A DNA stretch of 64,000 nucleotides, taken from VXOI01 sp965197575 (GTDB lineage Bacteria; Chloroflexota; Dehalococcoidia; Lucifugimonadales; UBA3495). Of this stretch, positions 1 through 7,753 are shown piece by piece (within the stretch, counting starts at the first letter, position 1; every line of letters begins with the position of its first letter). The stretch covers positions 1,860,001 through 1,924,000 of the forward strand of contig OZ240214.1 in NCBI GenBank assembly GCA_965197575.1. The letters run 5' to 3'. Under the pieces are notes generated by a model, which had not been told where the DNA came from, ran no database searches, and saw only the letters and a list, made by a program, of their open reading frames with translations. A program made the position numbers and the translations under genes.

Positions 1-2
1 TC

Positions 3-251
3 TTCGTCACTGTGCTGATGCTGGCCCTCATCTTCTCCCAAGGAGTCAGCTACCTGCGGGCCCGCGGCGAAGGACTGGGGGTGTTCACCAAGGCCGGGCT
101 GATGACCCGCCCCGAACGGGTCGTGCTGCTGGGAGCCGGTCTGTTGCTGGGCCAGATCCAATGGTTCCTGTTGGCGATCGCCGTCGTCTCCTGCTTCACG
201 CTGTTCCAGCGAATGTTCACCATTCGCGGCATGTTGGACAAGGCTAGCTAA
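3..251 (+). CDS. CDP-alcohol phosphatidyltransferase, C-terminal fragment
   Basis: This is the 3' end of a gene that begins before the window; the frame is open from base 3. The visible ~82 residues contain two hydrophobic segments separated by a short basic turn (SYLRARGEGLG, then TRPERVVLL). That is typical of the last two membrane helices of the PgsA / phosphatidylinositol-phosphate synthase family, which transfers an alcohol phosphate onto CDP-diacylglycerol in the membrane. The catalytic D-G...AR...D...D motif lies upstream and is not in the window, so the substrate cannot be told. The next gene starts 80 bases downstream on the same strand. Confidence 0.7.
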   Translation, partial: FVTVLMLALIFSQGVSYLRARGEGLGVFTKAGLMTRPERVVLLGAGLLLGQIQWFLLAIAVVSCFTLFQRMFTIRGMLDKAS

Positions 252-331
252 CGCCCCGGCTTCCCGTGTAAACTGGGGCGCAGTCAACACCTCCGTTTGT
301 CCCGAGCGGAGCACACCGGAGTCGAGGACTC

Positions 332-1024
332 GTGCAGCAACAAGCTCTGATTCCAGACAAAGACAAGGCCAGCCTGAAGCGCACCTTCCGCAAGGACCTC
401 AAGGCCGAGGTTAGGCTGCGCCTGTTCACCCAACGGCCGTCCCCCATTGCCGTGCCGGGCCGCGATTGCCGCTACTGCCCCCAGACCGAGCAGATGATGC
501 AGGAGTTGACGGCCCTTTCCCCGAAACTGCACCTGGAGACGGTGGACTTCTACGGTCAGCCCGAGGTGGCCCAACAGGACAGCATATCTCGGGTGCCGGC
601 CATCGTGCTGGGCACGGACAAGAGCAGCCGCGTCCGCTTCTTCGGCATCCCCATGGGGTACGAGATGGCTGCCATCATCGAGGGCATAATGACCCTCTCC
701 AAGGGCACCAGTCCCCTGAGCATGGACACCCGGAAGCGTCTGCGCGGCCTGAACCAGCCGGTGCATATCCAAGTCATGGTAACGCCATCCTGCGTCTATT
801 GCCCTTCGATGGCGCGGTTGGCCCACGCCCTGGCGATGGAGAACCAGCACGTCACGTCCGACGTCATCGAGGTGCAGGAGTTCCCGGCCTTGGCCCGGAC
901 ATACAGCGTGAAGTCGGTGCCGCTAACGGTAATCAACGAACACACCCAAGTAATCGGCGTCGTCAGCGAGGCGGAGCTGGTGGACAAGGTGCTTCAGGCG
1001 GGCGTTCGCGCCGTAGACGCCTAA
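332..1024 (+). CDS. Double thioredoxin-fold protein disulfide oxidoreductase (PDO/glutaredoxin-like)
   Basis: A 230-residue protein built of two thioredoxin-like units in tandem. The first carries C46-RY-C49 and the second C154-VY-C157, each followed by a helix and a cis-Pro segment (RVPAIVL and KSVPLTVI). Length and the double CxxC layout match the protein disulfide oxidoreductases of the Pyrococcus PDO type, and also the N-terminal part of AhpF. It probably makes or reduces disulfides in the cytoplasm using a thioredoxin-reductase-like partner not present here. The start is GTG with a GAGGA ribosome site just before it. The ribH gene follows after 34 bases. Confidence 0.85.
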   Translation: MQQQALIPDKDKASLKRTFRKDLKAEVRLRLFTQRPSPIAVPGRDCRYCPQTEQMMQELTALSPKLHLETVDFYGQPEVAQQDSISRVPAIVLGTDKSSRVRFFGIPMGYEMAAIIEGIMTLSKGTSPLSMDTRKRLRGLNQPVHIQVMVTPSCVYCPSMARLAHALAMENQHVTSDVIEVQEFPALARTYSVKSVPLTVINEHTQVIGVVSEAELVDKVLQAGVRAVDA

Positions 1025-1058
1025 CCCGGAAGGCAATACTCAACCAGGAGAATCAACT

Positions 1059-1532
1059 GTGCCCAATGAATTGAAGGGCGAGATGAACGGCCAGGGCCTG
1101 CGGGTCGCCATCGCCGTGGCCCGTTTCAATGAGATCGTGACCAAGCAGTTGCTGGATGGCGCGTTAGAAACGCTGACGCGACACGGCGTCCGCGACACCG
1201 ACATCACCGTGGCCTGGGTGCCGGGTTCCTTCGAGTTGCCGGTGGTGGCCCGAGCCTTCGCCAAGAGCGGCCGCTACGAGGCGGTAATCTGCTTGGGCGC
1301 GGTAATTCGCGGCGAGACCACCCATTACGACATGGTGGCGGGCCAAGCGTCCGGCGGCGCGGGGTCGGTCAGCCTGGAAACCGGCGTGCCAACCATCTTC
1401 GGCGTGCTCACCACCGAGACAATGAACCAGGCCTTGAACCGGGCCGGGGGCAAGTCGGGCAACATGGGCAGCAATGCCGCGATGGCCGCCATAGAGACCG
1501 CTTCCGTAATTCAGGCGGTGAACACTGCCTAG
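1059..1532 (+). CDS. ribH: 6,7-dimethyl-8-ribityllumazine synthase
   Basis: 157 residues, the normal length for RibH. It condenses 5-amino-6-ribitylaminouracil with 3,4-dihydroxy-2-butanone 4-phosphate to give lumazine, the last-but-one step of riboflavin synthesis, and normally assembles into pentamers or 60-mer capsids. Family signatures are visible: RFNE near the start, WVPGSFELP, the CLGAVIRGETTHYD segment with the catalytic His, and GVLTTETMNQA near the end. The start is GTG after AGGAG. No other rib gene is nearby and I see no FMN riboswitch in the 34-base gap upstream. A flavin-using oxidoreductase follows. Confidence 0.97.
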   Translation: MPNELKGEMNGQGLRVAIAVARFNEIVTKQLLDGALETLTRHGVRDTDITVAWVPGSFELPVVARAFAKSGRYEAVICLGAVIRGETTHYDMVAGQASGGAGSVSLETGVPTIFGVLTTETMNQALNRAGGKSGNMGSNAAMAAIETASVIQAVNTA

Positions 1533-1579
1533 CAAGGCAGCCGCCCCGCCGGATGAGTGCGGCAGGAAAGGGTGACACC

Positions 1580-2482
1580 ATGCAGTTCGGAGTCACGATA
1601 CCCAACAACTGGGGAGTGGAGGACCCGCGCCAAGTGCTCGCGCTGGGCCCCGAGGCGGAACAGATGGGATATGACTCCATCTGGGTCATGGACCACCTCT
1701 TCAACACCGGCTACATCCGTGAGCGCCTGGAAGACAAGCCCTACTATCACCCTATGGCCATGCTTTCCTACATGGCCGCTACCACCAGCCGCGTCATGCT
1801 GGCCACCTCGGTGTTGGTGCTGCCTTACCACAACCCGGTGGAGCTGGCCAAATACGCCGCCACCCTCGACCAGATGTCTGGCGGCAGGGTCACGCTGGGC
1901 GTCGGCGTCGGAGCGATGACTGAGGAGTTCGAGGCCCTGGGAATACCGCTGCGGCGTCGGGGCGCACTGACCGACGAGTCCATCGCCATTATGAAGGAGC
2001 TGTGGACCAACCACAGCCCCAGCTACGAAAGCCCCCGGTGGAGCTTTTCCGACCTCCGCTTCTCGCCCAAGCCGGTGCAACAGCCGCACATCCCGCTGTG
2101 GATCGGCGGCTCCAGCCCCGGCGCCCTGCGGCGCACGGCGGCGGTGGGCGACGGCTGGCACCCCACCGGCCTAGGCCCTGAAGAATTCGCCCTCGCCAAG
2201 GAAGAAATCGCCCGGCTGGCCGCCGCGGGCGGCCGGAACATCGGGGACATTGCGATGTCGGCCCGGATCGAAGTGGAAGTCCACGGTGGCCCGTCCAGCA
2301 ACCGGGCTGCCAGCCGCGCCCGTATACCCGGCGACGACCCCGGCCTCATCCGTGCCTCCGTCGAAGCCTACCGCCAAGCGGGAGTCGAGCACCTGCTGCT
2401 GGCGCTGAACTCCGGCGACACCGACCGCCTGCACGAATTGATGGCCGTTATCGCCGAAGAGGTGCTTCCGGCGTTTCGGTAA
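1580..2482 (+). CDS. LLM-class (luciferase-like) flavin/F420-dependent oxidoreductase
   Basis: About 300 residues from the ATG at 1580; an upstream in-frame GTG at 1553 would add nine residues unlike the family. The protein opens with the first TIM-barrel strand (QFGVTIPN) and shows the family segments DSIWVMDH, LATSVLVLPYHNPVELAK, GRVTLGVGVG and IPLWIGGSSPGALRR. These belong to the bacterial luciferase-like superfamily, which uses FMN or F420 for hydride transfer or monooxygenation. The pattern resembles the F420-dependent subgroup, but cofactor and substrate are not fixed by sequence. SAR202-type genomes are known for many paralogues of this family; a second, more distant one lies at 54035-55075. 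Confidence 0.88.
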   Translation: MQFGVTIPNNWGVEDPRQVLALGPEAEQMGYDSIWVMDHLFNTGYIRERLEDKPYYHPMAMLSYMAATTSRVMLATSVLVLPYHNPVELAKYAATLDQMSGGRVTLGVGVGAMTEEFEALGIPLRRRGALTDESIAIMKELWTNHSPSYESPRWSFSDLRFSPKPVQQPHIPLWIGGSSPGALRRTAAVGDGWHPTGLGPEEFALAKEEIARLAAAGGRNIGDIAMSARIEVEVHGGPSSNRAASRARIPGDDPGLIRASVEAYRQAGVEHLLLALNSGDTDRLHELMAVIAEEVLPAFR

Positions 2483-2537
2483 TGGTGGGGAAAGCGCGGG
2501 GCGTCCATTGAAATCGCCAGCGCTTTAGAGTCTTGTC

Positions 2538-2816
2538 GTGATCATCTCCTTCCGGCACCGCGGGCTCAGGGAATTATTCAATGAGCGAGGAACCGGACAA
2601 ATCTCGCCTTCACACTTACGCAAGGTGAGGCGCATCCCCAACAAGCTGGATGAAAGCGGAACGCTGCGGGAAATCGATGTGCCAGGATACAGAGTCCACC
2701 CGCTGACCGGCCGGCTGCGGGGCTTTTATGCTGTGTCCGTATCCGGTAATTGGCGGATAATCTTTCGCTTCGAAAACGGCGACGCACTAGACGTGGATTA
2801 CGTGGACTATCATTAA
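2538..2816 (+). CDS. higB: HigB/RelE-family mRNA-interferase toxin
   Basis: A 92-residue protein of the RelE/ParE fold. The ending GNWRIIFRFENGDALDVDYVDYH matches the HigB pattern (NWRI.F.F..gda..V.~.DYH), where the basic and aromatic residues line the ribosome-dependent mRNA cleavage site. The start is GTG at 2538. The antitoxin gene begins 13 bases downstream, giving the toxin-first order typical of higBA. The toxin would cleave translated mRNA when the antitoxin is degraded. It looks intact: normal length and all conserved C-terminal residues present. Confidence 0.9.
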   Translation: MIISFRHRGLRELFNERGTGQISPSHLRKVRRIPNKLDESGTLREIDVPGYRVHPLTGRLRGFYAVSVSGNWRIIFRFENGDALDVDYVDYH

Positions 2817-2829
2817 ATCGGAGTGAACC

Positions 2830-3249
2830 ATGCCGATGCCTAATCCCCCTCACCCAGGGGAGTATGTGAAATATGATTGCCTTGAACCGTTAGGCCTTTC
2901 GGTGACCCGGGCGGCGAAGGGGATGGGAGTCACCCGGCAGGCGTTGTCGGACTTGGTGAACGAAAAAGCGGGCGTCTCGGTGGACATGGCCTTTCGCCTG
3001 TCTAAGGCCTTTGGTTCGACGCCTGAACTGTGGCTGAAACTGCAAATGGCTTACGACATCTGGCAGGCAAAGGAGCGAGCGGAGAAGTTCGAGGTCGAGC
3101 AGTTCTGGGTTCCCAACCCGGAGCTGGATGATGGCCCGGCTTACCCGGTGCTGGTCGACGAGAACGGCAATCTCATCGAAGACGATGACGAAGGGGAAGA
3201 CGAACCCGTAGAAGCGGATGCCACCGGGACTTCCGTAGTGGCGGACTAG
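2830..3249 (+). CDS. higA: HigA-family antitoxin (XRE-type helix-turn-helix)
   Basis: A 139-residue protein opening with the HigA signature PPHPGEYVK, then an XRE helix-turn-helix (SVTRAAKGMGVTRQALSDLVN) and the GVSVDMAFRLSKAFGSTPELWLKLQ block. It should bind and neutralise the HigB toxin encoded 13 bases upstream and repress the shared promoter. About 40 residues at the C-terminus form an unusual Asp/Glu-rich tail (DDDEGEDEPVEAD) that ordinary HigA proteins of ~95-105 residues lack. The tail could be a degron or an acidic mimic, which is inference. Confidence 0.9.
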   Translation: MPMPNPPHPGEYVKYDCLEPLGLSVTRAAKGMGVTRQALSDLVNEKAGVSVDMAFRLSKAFGSTPELWLKLQMAYDIWQAKERAEKFEVEQFWVPNPELDDGPAYPVLVDENGNLIEDDDEGEDEPVEADATGTSVVAD

Positions 3250-3273
3250 AACGGCGTCGGCGCCTTTGTCCTT

Positions 3274-4680
3274 TCACGACTTTCCCTGGTCCTGCTCGTC
3301 CAGGAATTGGTTTAACGCTTGCCAGTCTTCGGTTAGCTTTTCAACGGCGGGCTGCTCCGGTTCCTCATTGCCGTAGTGGGCGGACTGGAAGGAGTCGACA
3401 ATGTGGGCCACGGGGTCGGCGGGCAGCCGGCCAGTCAGGGCCCGCTGGTGTTCCTTCGGGGTTTCCCAATCGCTCCTGGGACGGCCAACCCGTCCGGCCA
3501 GCCGCAACAGCCCATGGTAGAACTCGCGGGGGGTGCGGGGTTCGCCGGGACGCCGCGTCCGCGCCTCGCCGGGCTGGAACAGGCCCGCCCACCAAGAGGA
3601 CAGGTAATCGGACAGGTCGTCCCCGGCCCGCCGCCAGCTAAAGAGCGATTCGCGGCTTTCTTCCACCGCGCTCGACCGGCCCCAACGGCGCCGCGTTCGG
3701 AAGAGTTGGTACACCACCCAGGCTGCCGCCAGGATGCCAATGACCAGCGCGGTCCACTTCAACACCGCGAACAGGATGCTGCCCCGCTCGGCCTCCCCTG
3801 CCTCCTCCCTCAGCCCCTCGTGGAACTCGTCCAATCGCCGTTGCGCCTCCAGCAGCCCTTCGAGGTCGCCGCCGCCCAGCACTCCTGACAACCAGTTGCC
3901 GACGCTGACCAGCGCCCCCGCCAGCAGCCCCAGCACGTACAGGACCGGCTTCAGCAGCCAGACCCCCGCCGTGCCCAAGGAGCGCAGCAACTCGCGGGTC
4001 ACGTCGTCCAGGCCCCCCAAACCCAACGCGCTGATGATCAGGCCCAAGGCCAGCACCCCGCCCACGCAGACCGCGATGGGCAGGAACCAGTCGGCCGACA
4101 TTTCCCGTTCCTCGCCGATTTCGGAAGTGAAGCGGGCCAGAGCCATCCCGGCCAAGCCCACGGCAAAGAAGCCGATGACGAGGAACCCGTTGACCAGCCT
4201 TTCCGAGTAGGCGCTGTCGACGAGGGCGGCGATGAACAACACGACCACACCGGTCAAGAACGCCGAGCGCACCGAGTCCAGCGAGACATCCTCCCGCGAG
4301 ACGCTGACCGCCCGCCACCATACGATGATGAGGAAAACGGCGGTGCCCGCAAAGCCCAGCACTTGCCGCACGCCGCCGCTCGCCAGCGCGTCGACCGGGA
4401 CGAACCCTGCCCCGGTGTTCAGTGCGGTGAGGCCCAACAGCATGGGGATGCCCACGGCCAGCCCGATGAGGCCGCGAATCCGAGGCGTGACGTTCATCGT
4501 GAGAATGTAGGACGAGACGACGAACCCGGAGCCGAGGGCCAGCAACACCAGCCAGAAGGGCAGCTTGGCCTGGGGGGTCTTGATCAGGGCGCAAACGACC
4601 ATGATGGCCAGGTAGAGGGCGGTCGCCTCCAGGAACAAGGCCACTATGGTGACGGCGCTATTCCGCCACGGCCGCGCCAT
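3274..4680 (-). CDS. DUF4129-domain integral membrane protein
   Basis: 468 residues. The first ~260 hold about seven hydrophobic segments. A loop of ~60 residues and another helix (TALVIGILAAAWVVYQLF) follow, then a soluble C-terminal domain with the DUF4129 pattern (EFYHGLLRLAGRVGRPRSDW, TPKEHQRAL, DSFQSAHYG). DUF4129 proteins commonly travel with MoxR ATPases and DUF58 proteins, and sometimes with transglutaminase-like domains, exactly as here. Their role is not established; a part in cell-surface protein assembly or maturation is usually suggested. The start overlaps the end of the DUF58 gene by 23 bases, so the two are translationally coupled. It is the last gene of the operon. Confidence 0.85.
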   Translation of the reverse strand: MARPWRNSAVTIVALFLEATALYLAIMVVCALIKTPQAKLPFWLVLLALGSGFVVSSYILTMNVTPRIRGLIGLAVGIPMLLGLTALNTGAGFVPVDALASGGVRQVLGFAGTAVFLIIVWWRAVSVSREDVSLDSVRSAFLTGVVVLFIAALVDSAYSERLVNGFLVIGFFAVGLAGMALARFTSEIGEEREMSADWFLPIAVCVGGVLALGLIISALGLGGLDDVTRELLRSLGTAGVWLLKPVLYVLGLLAGALVSVGNWLSGVLGGGDLEGLLEAQRRLDEFHEGLREEAGEAERGSILFAVLKWTALVIGILAAAWVVYQLFRTRRRWGRSSAVEESRESLFSWRRAGDDLSDYLSSWWAGLFQPGEARTRRPGEPRTPREFYHGLLRLAGRVGRPRSDWETPKEHQRALTGRLPADPVAHIVDSFQSAHYGNEEPEQPAVEKLTEDWQALNQFLDEQDQGKS

Positions 4681-5941
4681 GCGCCTCCTCCTGTATCTCC
4701 CCTCGCGTCTCCCCGGAATCCCAGTCCCGCCCTTCGCCGTCGCTCTCGCCTGAGTCCAAAAAGCGGCCCACCGAGGCCACCGGGATTCCGGCCAAGTATT
4801 CCGGGGCTTCGCCGTCGCCGGAATACAGCACGCTCACTCGGTAGCCCGCCCCGCGTATCTCGGTAAGGTGGTCGATCAGTGAATCGGTGATGGCGCTGGC
4901 AATAAAAAGCACCGTAGCGCCGGGAGGAAGGGTGTTTCGCTCCGCCCGGAACACCTCCGGCAGCGACGCGACCACGTAGGGGGCAGCCATCGCCAACGCT
5001 TCCAGGACGCGGGTAAGCTGGTCGGGCGAACCTCCCACCGGAACGCTCAGCCACTTGCCGGAGTAGGACGCAACGGCGTTGGAGACCAGCCCGAAACTGT
5101 AGCCTCGATGCTCGGCGGATACCGCGGCGGAAGCGGCGGCGGTAACGGCCCGCTCGAAAAGCCGCCGGTTGCTGGCCTCCCAAACGTAGTCGCTGGTCGA
5201 GCCGTTCATGGCGATCAGCACGTTGAGGGAGACCGTCGGCTCGAAGACCTTGGTCTGAAGCTGCCGCGCCCGGGCCGTCGCCTTCCAGTCGATGTGCTTG
5301 AGCGGGTCGTCCATGCGGTAGTCGCGCTGCCCCATAACCCGGTTGTTGTCGTAGTAGAGGGGCAGGCGGCCCCGAACCTGCCCGAAGGGGTGCTCCGGCG
5401 GGAACCGCAGGCGGTCAAGGTCCACCACCCTCGGGTACACCAGCAGGTTGGCGACATCGGTATGGCGTGACTCTCCGGTGCTGAAACCGAAAATGTCCCC
5501 GCTCCGCATCCGCACCGGGCCGATGCGATGGTAGCCCCGGTGGACGCATCTCATCTCATACTTCCAGGTGACCCGCTGGTAGGGCAGCAGGGAGGTGCTG
5601 ATGGTGTGCTGCCGGGTGTGCTCCAGTCCCGAACCACGGACGGTCGCGCCGGGCAGCTCCAGCCCTTCCGGGAAAGAATCATGGATGTCGACCCAGATCA
5701 GGGGCAGCACCTTGTCGTTGTTCAACTCCACGGTGTATTCGATGGTGTCGCCGATAAAGGCGCGGCGGCGGCTGAGGGTGCGGACGTAGGATACGTTGCG
5801 GAAGCCGTGACGCTGCCAGACCCGGGCCGCCACCCACACCACCACGACCAGAGACCCGACGACCAGCAGGAGCCCGTTGCTGGCCAACAAGCCGATTAAC
5901 ACCAGAAGCGCGCTGACCAGCAGCCAGACTTCGTTGAGCAT
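4658..5941 (-). CDS. DUF58-domain membrane-anchored protein
   Basis: 427 residues. Two hydrophobic stretches at the N-terminus (about residues 5-40) anchor the protein, followed by a beta-rich region and the DUF58 core. The diagnostic motif is GQRDYRMDDPLKHIDWKATA, matching the family consensus around R-x-Y...D-x-x-x-x-I-D-W-x-x-x-A-R. The remainder resembles a von Willebrand A-like fold (LNVLIAMNGSTSDYVW). DUF58 proteins are standard partners of MoxR ATPases, which may remodel or load metal into the VWA-like partner. It lies 26 bases downstream of moxR and overlaps the DUF4129 gene. Confidence 0.88.
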   Translation of the reverse strand: MLNEVWLLVSALLVLIGLLASNGLLLVVGSLVVVVWVAARVWQRHGFRNVSYVRTLSRRRAFIGDTIEYTVELNNDKVLPLIWVDIHDSFPEGLELPGATVRGSGLEHTRQHTISTSLLPYQRVTWKYEMRCVHRGYHRIGPVRMRSGDIFGFSTGESRHTDVANLLVYPRVVDLDRLRFPPEHPFGQVRGRLPLYYDNNRVMGQRDYRMDDPLKHIDWKATARARQLQTKVFEPTVSLNVLIAMNGSTSDYVWEASNRRLFERAVTAAASAAVSAEHRGYSFGLVSNAVASYSGKWLSVPVGGSPDQLTRVLEALAMAAPYVVASLPEVFRAERNTLPPGATVLFIASAITDSLIDHLTEIRGAGYRVSVLYSGDGEAPEYLAGIPVASVGRFLDSGESDGEGRDWDSGETRGEIQEEAHGAAVAE

Positions 5942-5967
5942 CCTTTGCTTCCAGCCGGTGGCCGCGG

Positions 5968-6936
5968 CTAGACCGGCACTTCCACTCGGGAGAGAAGCTC
6001 CAGGATCACGTCTTCGGTGCGCCGGGAGCGGAGACGGGCCTGCGAGGTGAGGATGGTGCGGTGGGCCAAGGCGAACGGGGCCAGGACTTTAACGTCGTCG
6101 GGGGTTACGAACTCCCGCCCCCGGATGGCGGCGAACGCTTGGGAGCACCGGTACAGCCCCATCGTGGCCCTGGGGCTGGCGCCCAACTCCACGTCTTCAT
6201 GGACTCGGGTAGCCTGCACCAGTTGCACTATGTAGCTGCTCAGCACAGGGTCGACGTAGACTTGTCGCACCTGGGCTTGCAGCGCGATGATCTCCGGGCC
6301 TTCCGCCACAGGCACGATGTCGTCGATGGGATTGGCGGTGTTGAACCGGGCCAGCATCTCCTCTTCTTCCGCTTCGTCGGGGTATCCCATGCGCACCCGG
6401 AGCATGAACCGGTCCAGCTGGGCCTCGGGCAAGGGGAAGGTGCCCTCCAACTCAATGGGGTTCTGGGTGGCGATGAGCAGGAACGGGGCGGGGAGGAGCA
6501 TGGTGCGGTCGTCCACGGTCAACTGGCCCTCGGCCATCGCTTCCAGCAGCGCGGACTGAGTGCGCGGAGTGGCGCGGTTGATCTCGTCGGCCAGCACCAC
6601 CTGGGCCAGGATCGGGCCGGGGCGGAACTCGAACTCTGAGGTCTTCTGGTTAAAAAAGTGGACGCCGGTAATGTCCGACGGCATGAGGTCGGGGGTGCAT
6701 TGAATCCGGCGGAAACTGCAACGCAGGGACTGGGCCAGGCTGCGGGCGAGGGTGGTCTTGCCGATGCCGGGCACGTCTTCCACCAGGATGTGCCCGCCGC
6801 TGAGCACCGCCGCCAGCGTTAGCTCGATCACCAGGGACTTGCCGACCAGCACCCGCTCGATACTCGCCCTGATGTTGGCGGCCACGCGGGCCACGTCCGG
6901 CGAGATCGGCGGGTCCTGCGCCTTGCTGCGGGCCAT
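5968..6936 (-). CDS. MoxR-family AAA+ ATPase
   Basis: 322 residues, the usual MoxR length. The Walker A loop is at about residues 55-62 (VPGIGKTT), Walker B is LADEINRA, sensor 1 lies in LIATQNPIE, and the arginine-finger region is LPEAQLDRFMLR. MoxR proteins are chaperone-like AAA+ hexamers that act with VWA/DUF58-type partners. The C-terminal lid shows ASPRATMGLYRCSQAFAAIRGREFVTPDDV. The start codon overlaps the stop of the nucleotidyltransferase gene by one base (TGATG), so this is one operon of four genes. Confidence 0.95.
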   Translation of the reverse strand: MARSKAQDPPISPDVARVAANIRASIERVLVGKSLVIELTLAAVLSGGHILVEDVPGIGKTTLARSLAQSLRCSFRRIQCTPDLMPSDITGVHFFNQKTSEFEFRPGPILAQVVLADEINRATPRTQSALLEAMAEGQLTVDDRTMLLPAPFLLIATQNPIELEGTFPLPEAQLDRFMLRVRMGYPDEAEEEEMLARFNTANPIDDIVPVAEGPEIIALQAQVRQVYVDPVLSSYIVQLVQATRVHEDVELGASPRATMGLYRCSQAFAAIRGREFVTPDDVKVLAPFALAHRTILTSQARLRSRRTEDVILELLSRVEVPV

Positions 6937-7646
6937 CAGGCGGGCGAAGGACGGCTAAGGTGCTCTTCGGCCTCCCGGAGGTCCTTGAAGGAGTCGATGC
7001 TGGTCCAGAAAGCGCGTGTTTTCAGGGCGGCGATCCGGCCCTCTTGGGCCAGCCGCGGGAAGGTTTCCACCTCGTGATCGCCCAAGTCGGGGAATTGGGC
7101 GAAGACCGCCCGGTCAAATACATAGACCCCGCCGTTGATCCAGTGCGGCAGCTCCACCTTCTCGCGGAACCCGGTCACCTCGTCGGCGTCGTTGGTATCC
7201 ACCAAGCCGTAGGGACTCACCATAGGCGTCACCAGCAGCGTTGCCAGATGGGCGGCATCCAGGGCCTTCCGCTCCCGGTGCCGGGCCAAGACCGCGGCCA
7301 GAGACTCGTCGGTCACGATGTCGCCGTTCAGGACCACCACCGTGTCCTCTCCGGGGGGGACCAACGGATAGCCCTTCTTGATCGCCCCACCCCGGCCCAA
7401 GGGCGAGTCTTCCACGCTGTAGAGCGCGTTGAAGCCGAACCTAGAGCCGTCGCCGAAGTGTTCCCGTATCGAGTCCGAAAGGTAGCCTGACAGGAACACC
7501 ACGTCGCTGACCCCGCCTTTCTTCAGCCACTCGACCTGGTGTTCCAGAATCGGCTTACCGCAGAGAGGCACCATTGGCTTGGGCAGCTTGTCGGTCAGGG
7601 GCCTGAGCCGCTCGCCCTTGCCCCCGGCCAGAATCATCGCGTACAT
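6936..7646 (-). CDS. Sugar-nucleotide nucleotidyltransferase (NDP-sugar synthase family)
   Basis: 236 residues with the NTP-transferase signature at the N-terminus (MILAGGKGERLRPLT, then KPMVPLCGKPILEH). The sugar-binding and metal-binding segments are VVLNGDIVTDE and WINGGVYVFDRAVF. Enzymes of this fold join a sugar 1-phosphate to NTP; close types include glucose- or mannose-1-phosphate nucleotidyltransferases, and the short length suits heptose- or mannose-type enzymes. The exact sugar cannot be read from sequence. It is the first gene of the moxR-DUF58-DUF4129 operon. An internal ATG three residues in (7636) is an alternative start. Confidence 0.88.
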   Translation of the reverse strand: MYAMILAGGKGERLRPLTDKLPKPMVPLCGKPILEHQVEWLKKGGVSDVVFLSGYLSDSIREHFGDGSRFGFNALYSVEDSPLGRGGAIKKGYPLVPPGEDTVVVLNGDIVTDESLAAVLARHRERKALDAAHLATLLVTPMVSPYGLVDTNDADEVTGFREKVELPHWINGGVYVFDRAVFAQFPDLGDHEVETFPRLAQEGRIAALKTRAFWTSIDSFKDLREAEEHLSRPSPA

Positions 7647-7753
7647 GAAAACCTGGTCCCGTCTCCGGAGGTTGGATTCCCTTGTCTGGCCAGCCGATGA
7701 TATACCGGCGCGCCAAGCGTGTCCACCACGGGCGCTGGCCTAGCCGCCTGGCG

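Noticed and set aside
3253..3274. Possible terminator after higA (GGCG-TCGG-CGCC then TTTGTCCTTT)
   Set aside because: The stem is only four pairs, and the site touches the stop of the convergent DUF4129 gene; too weak to call.
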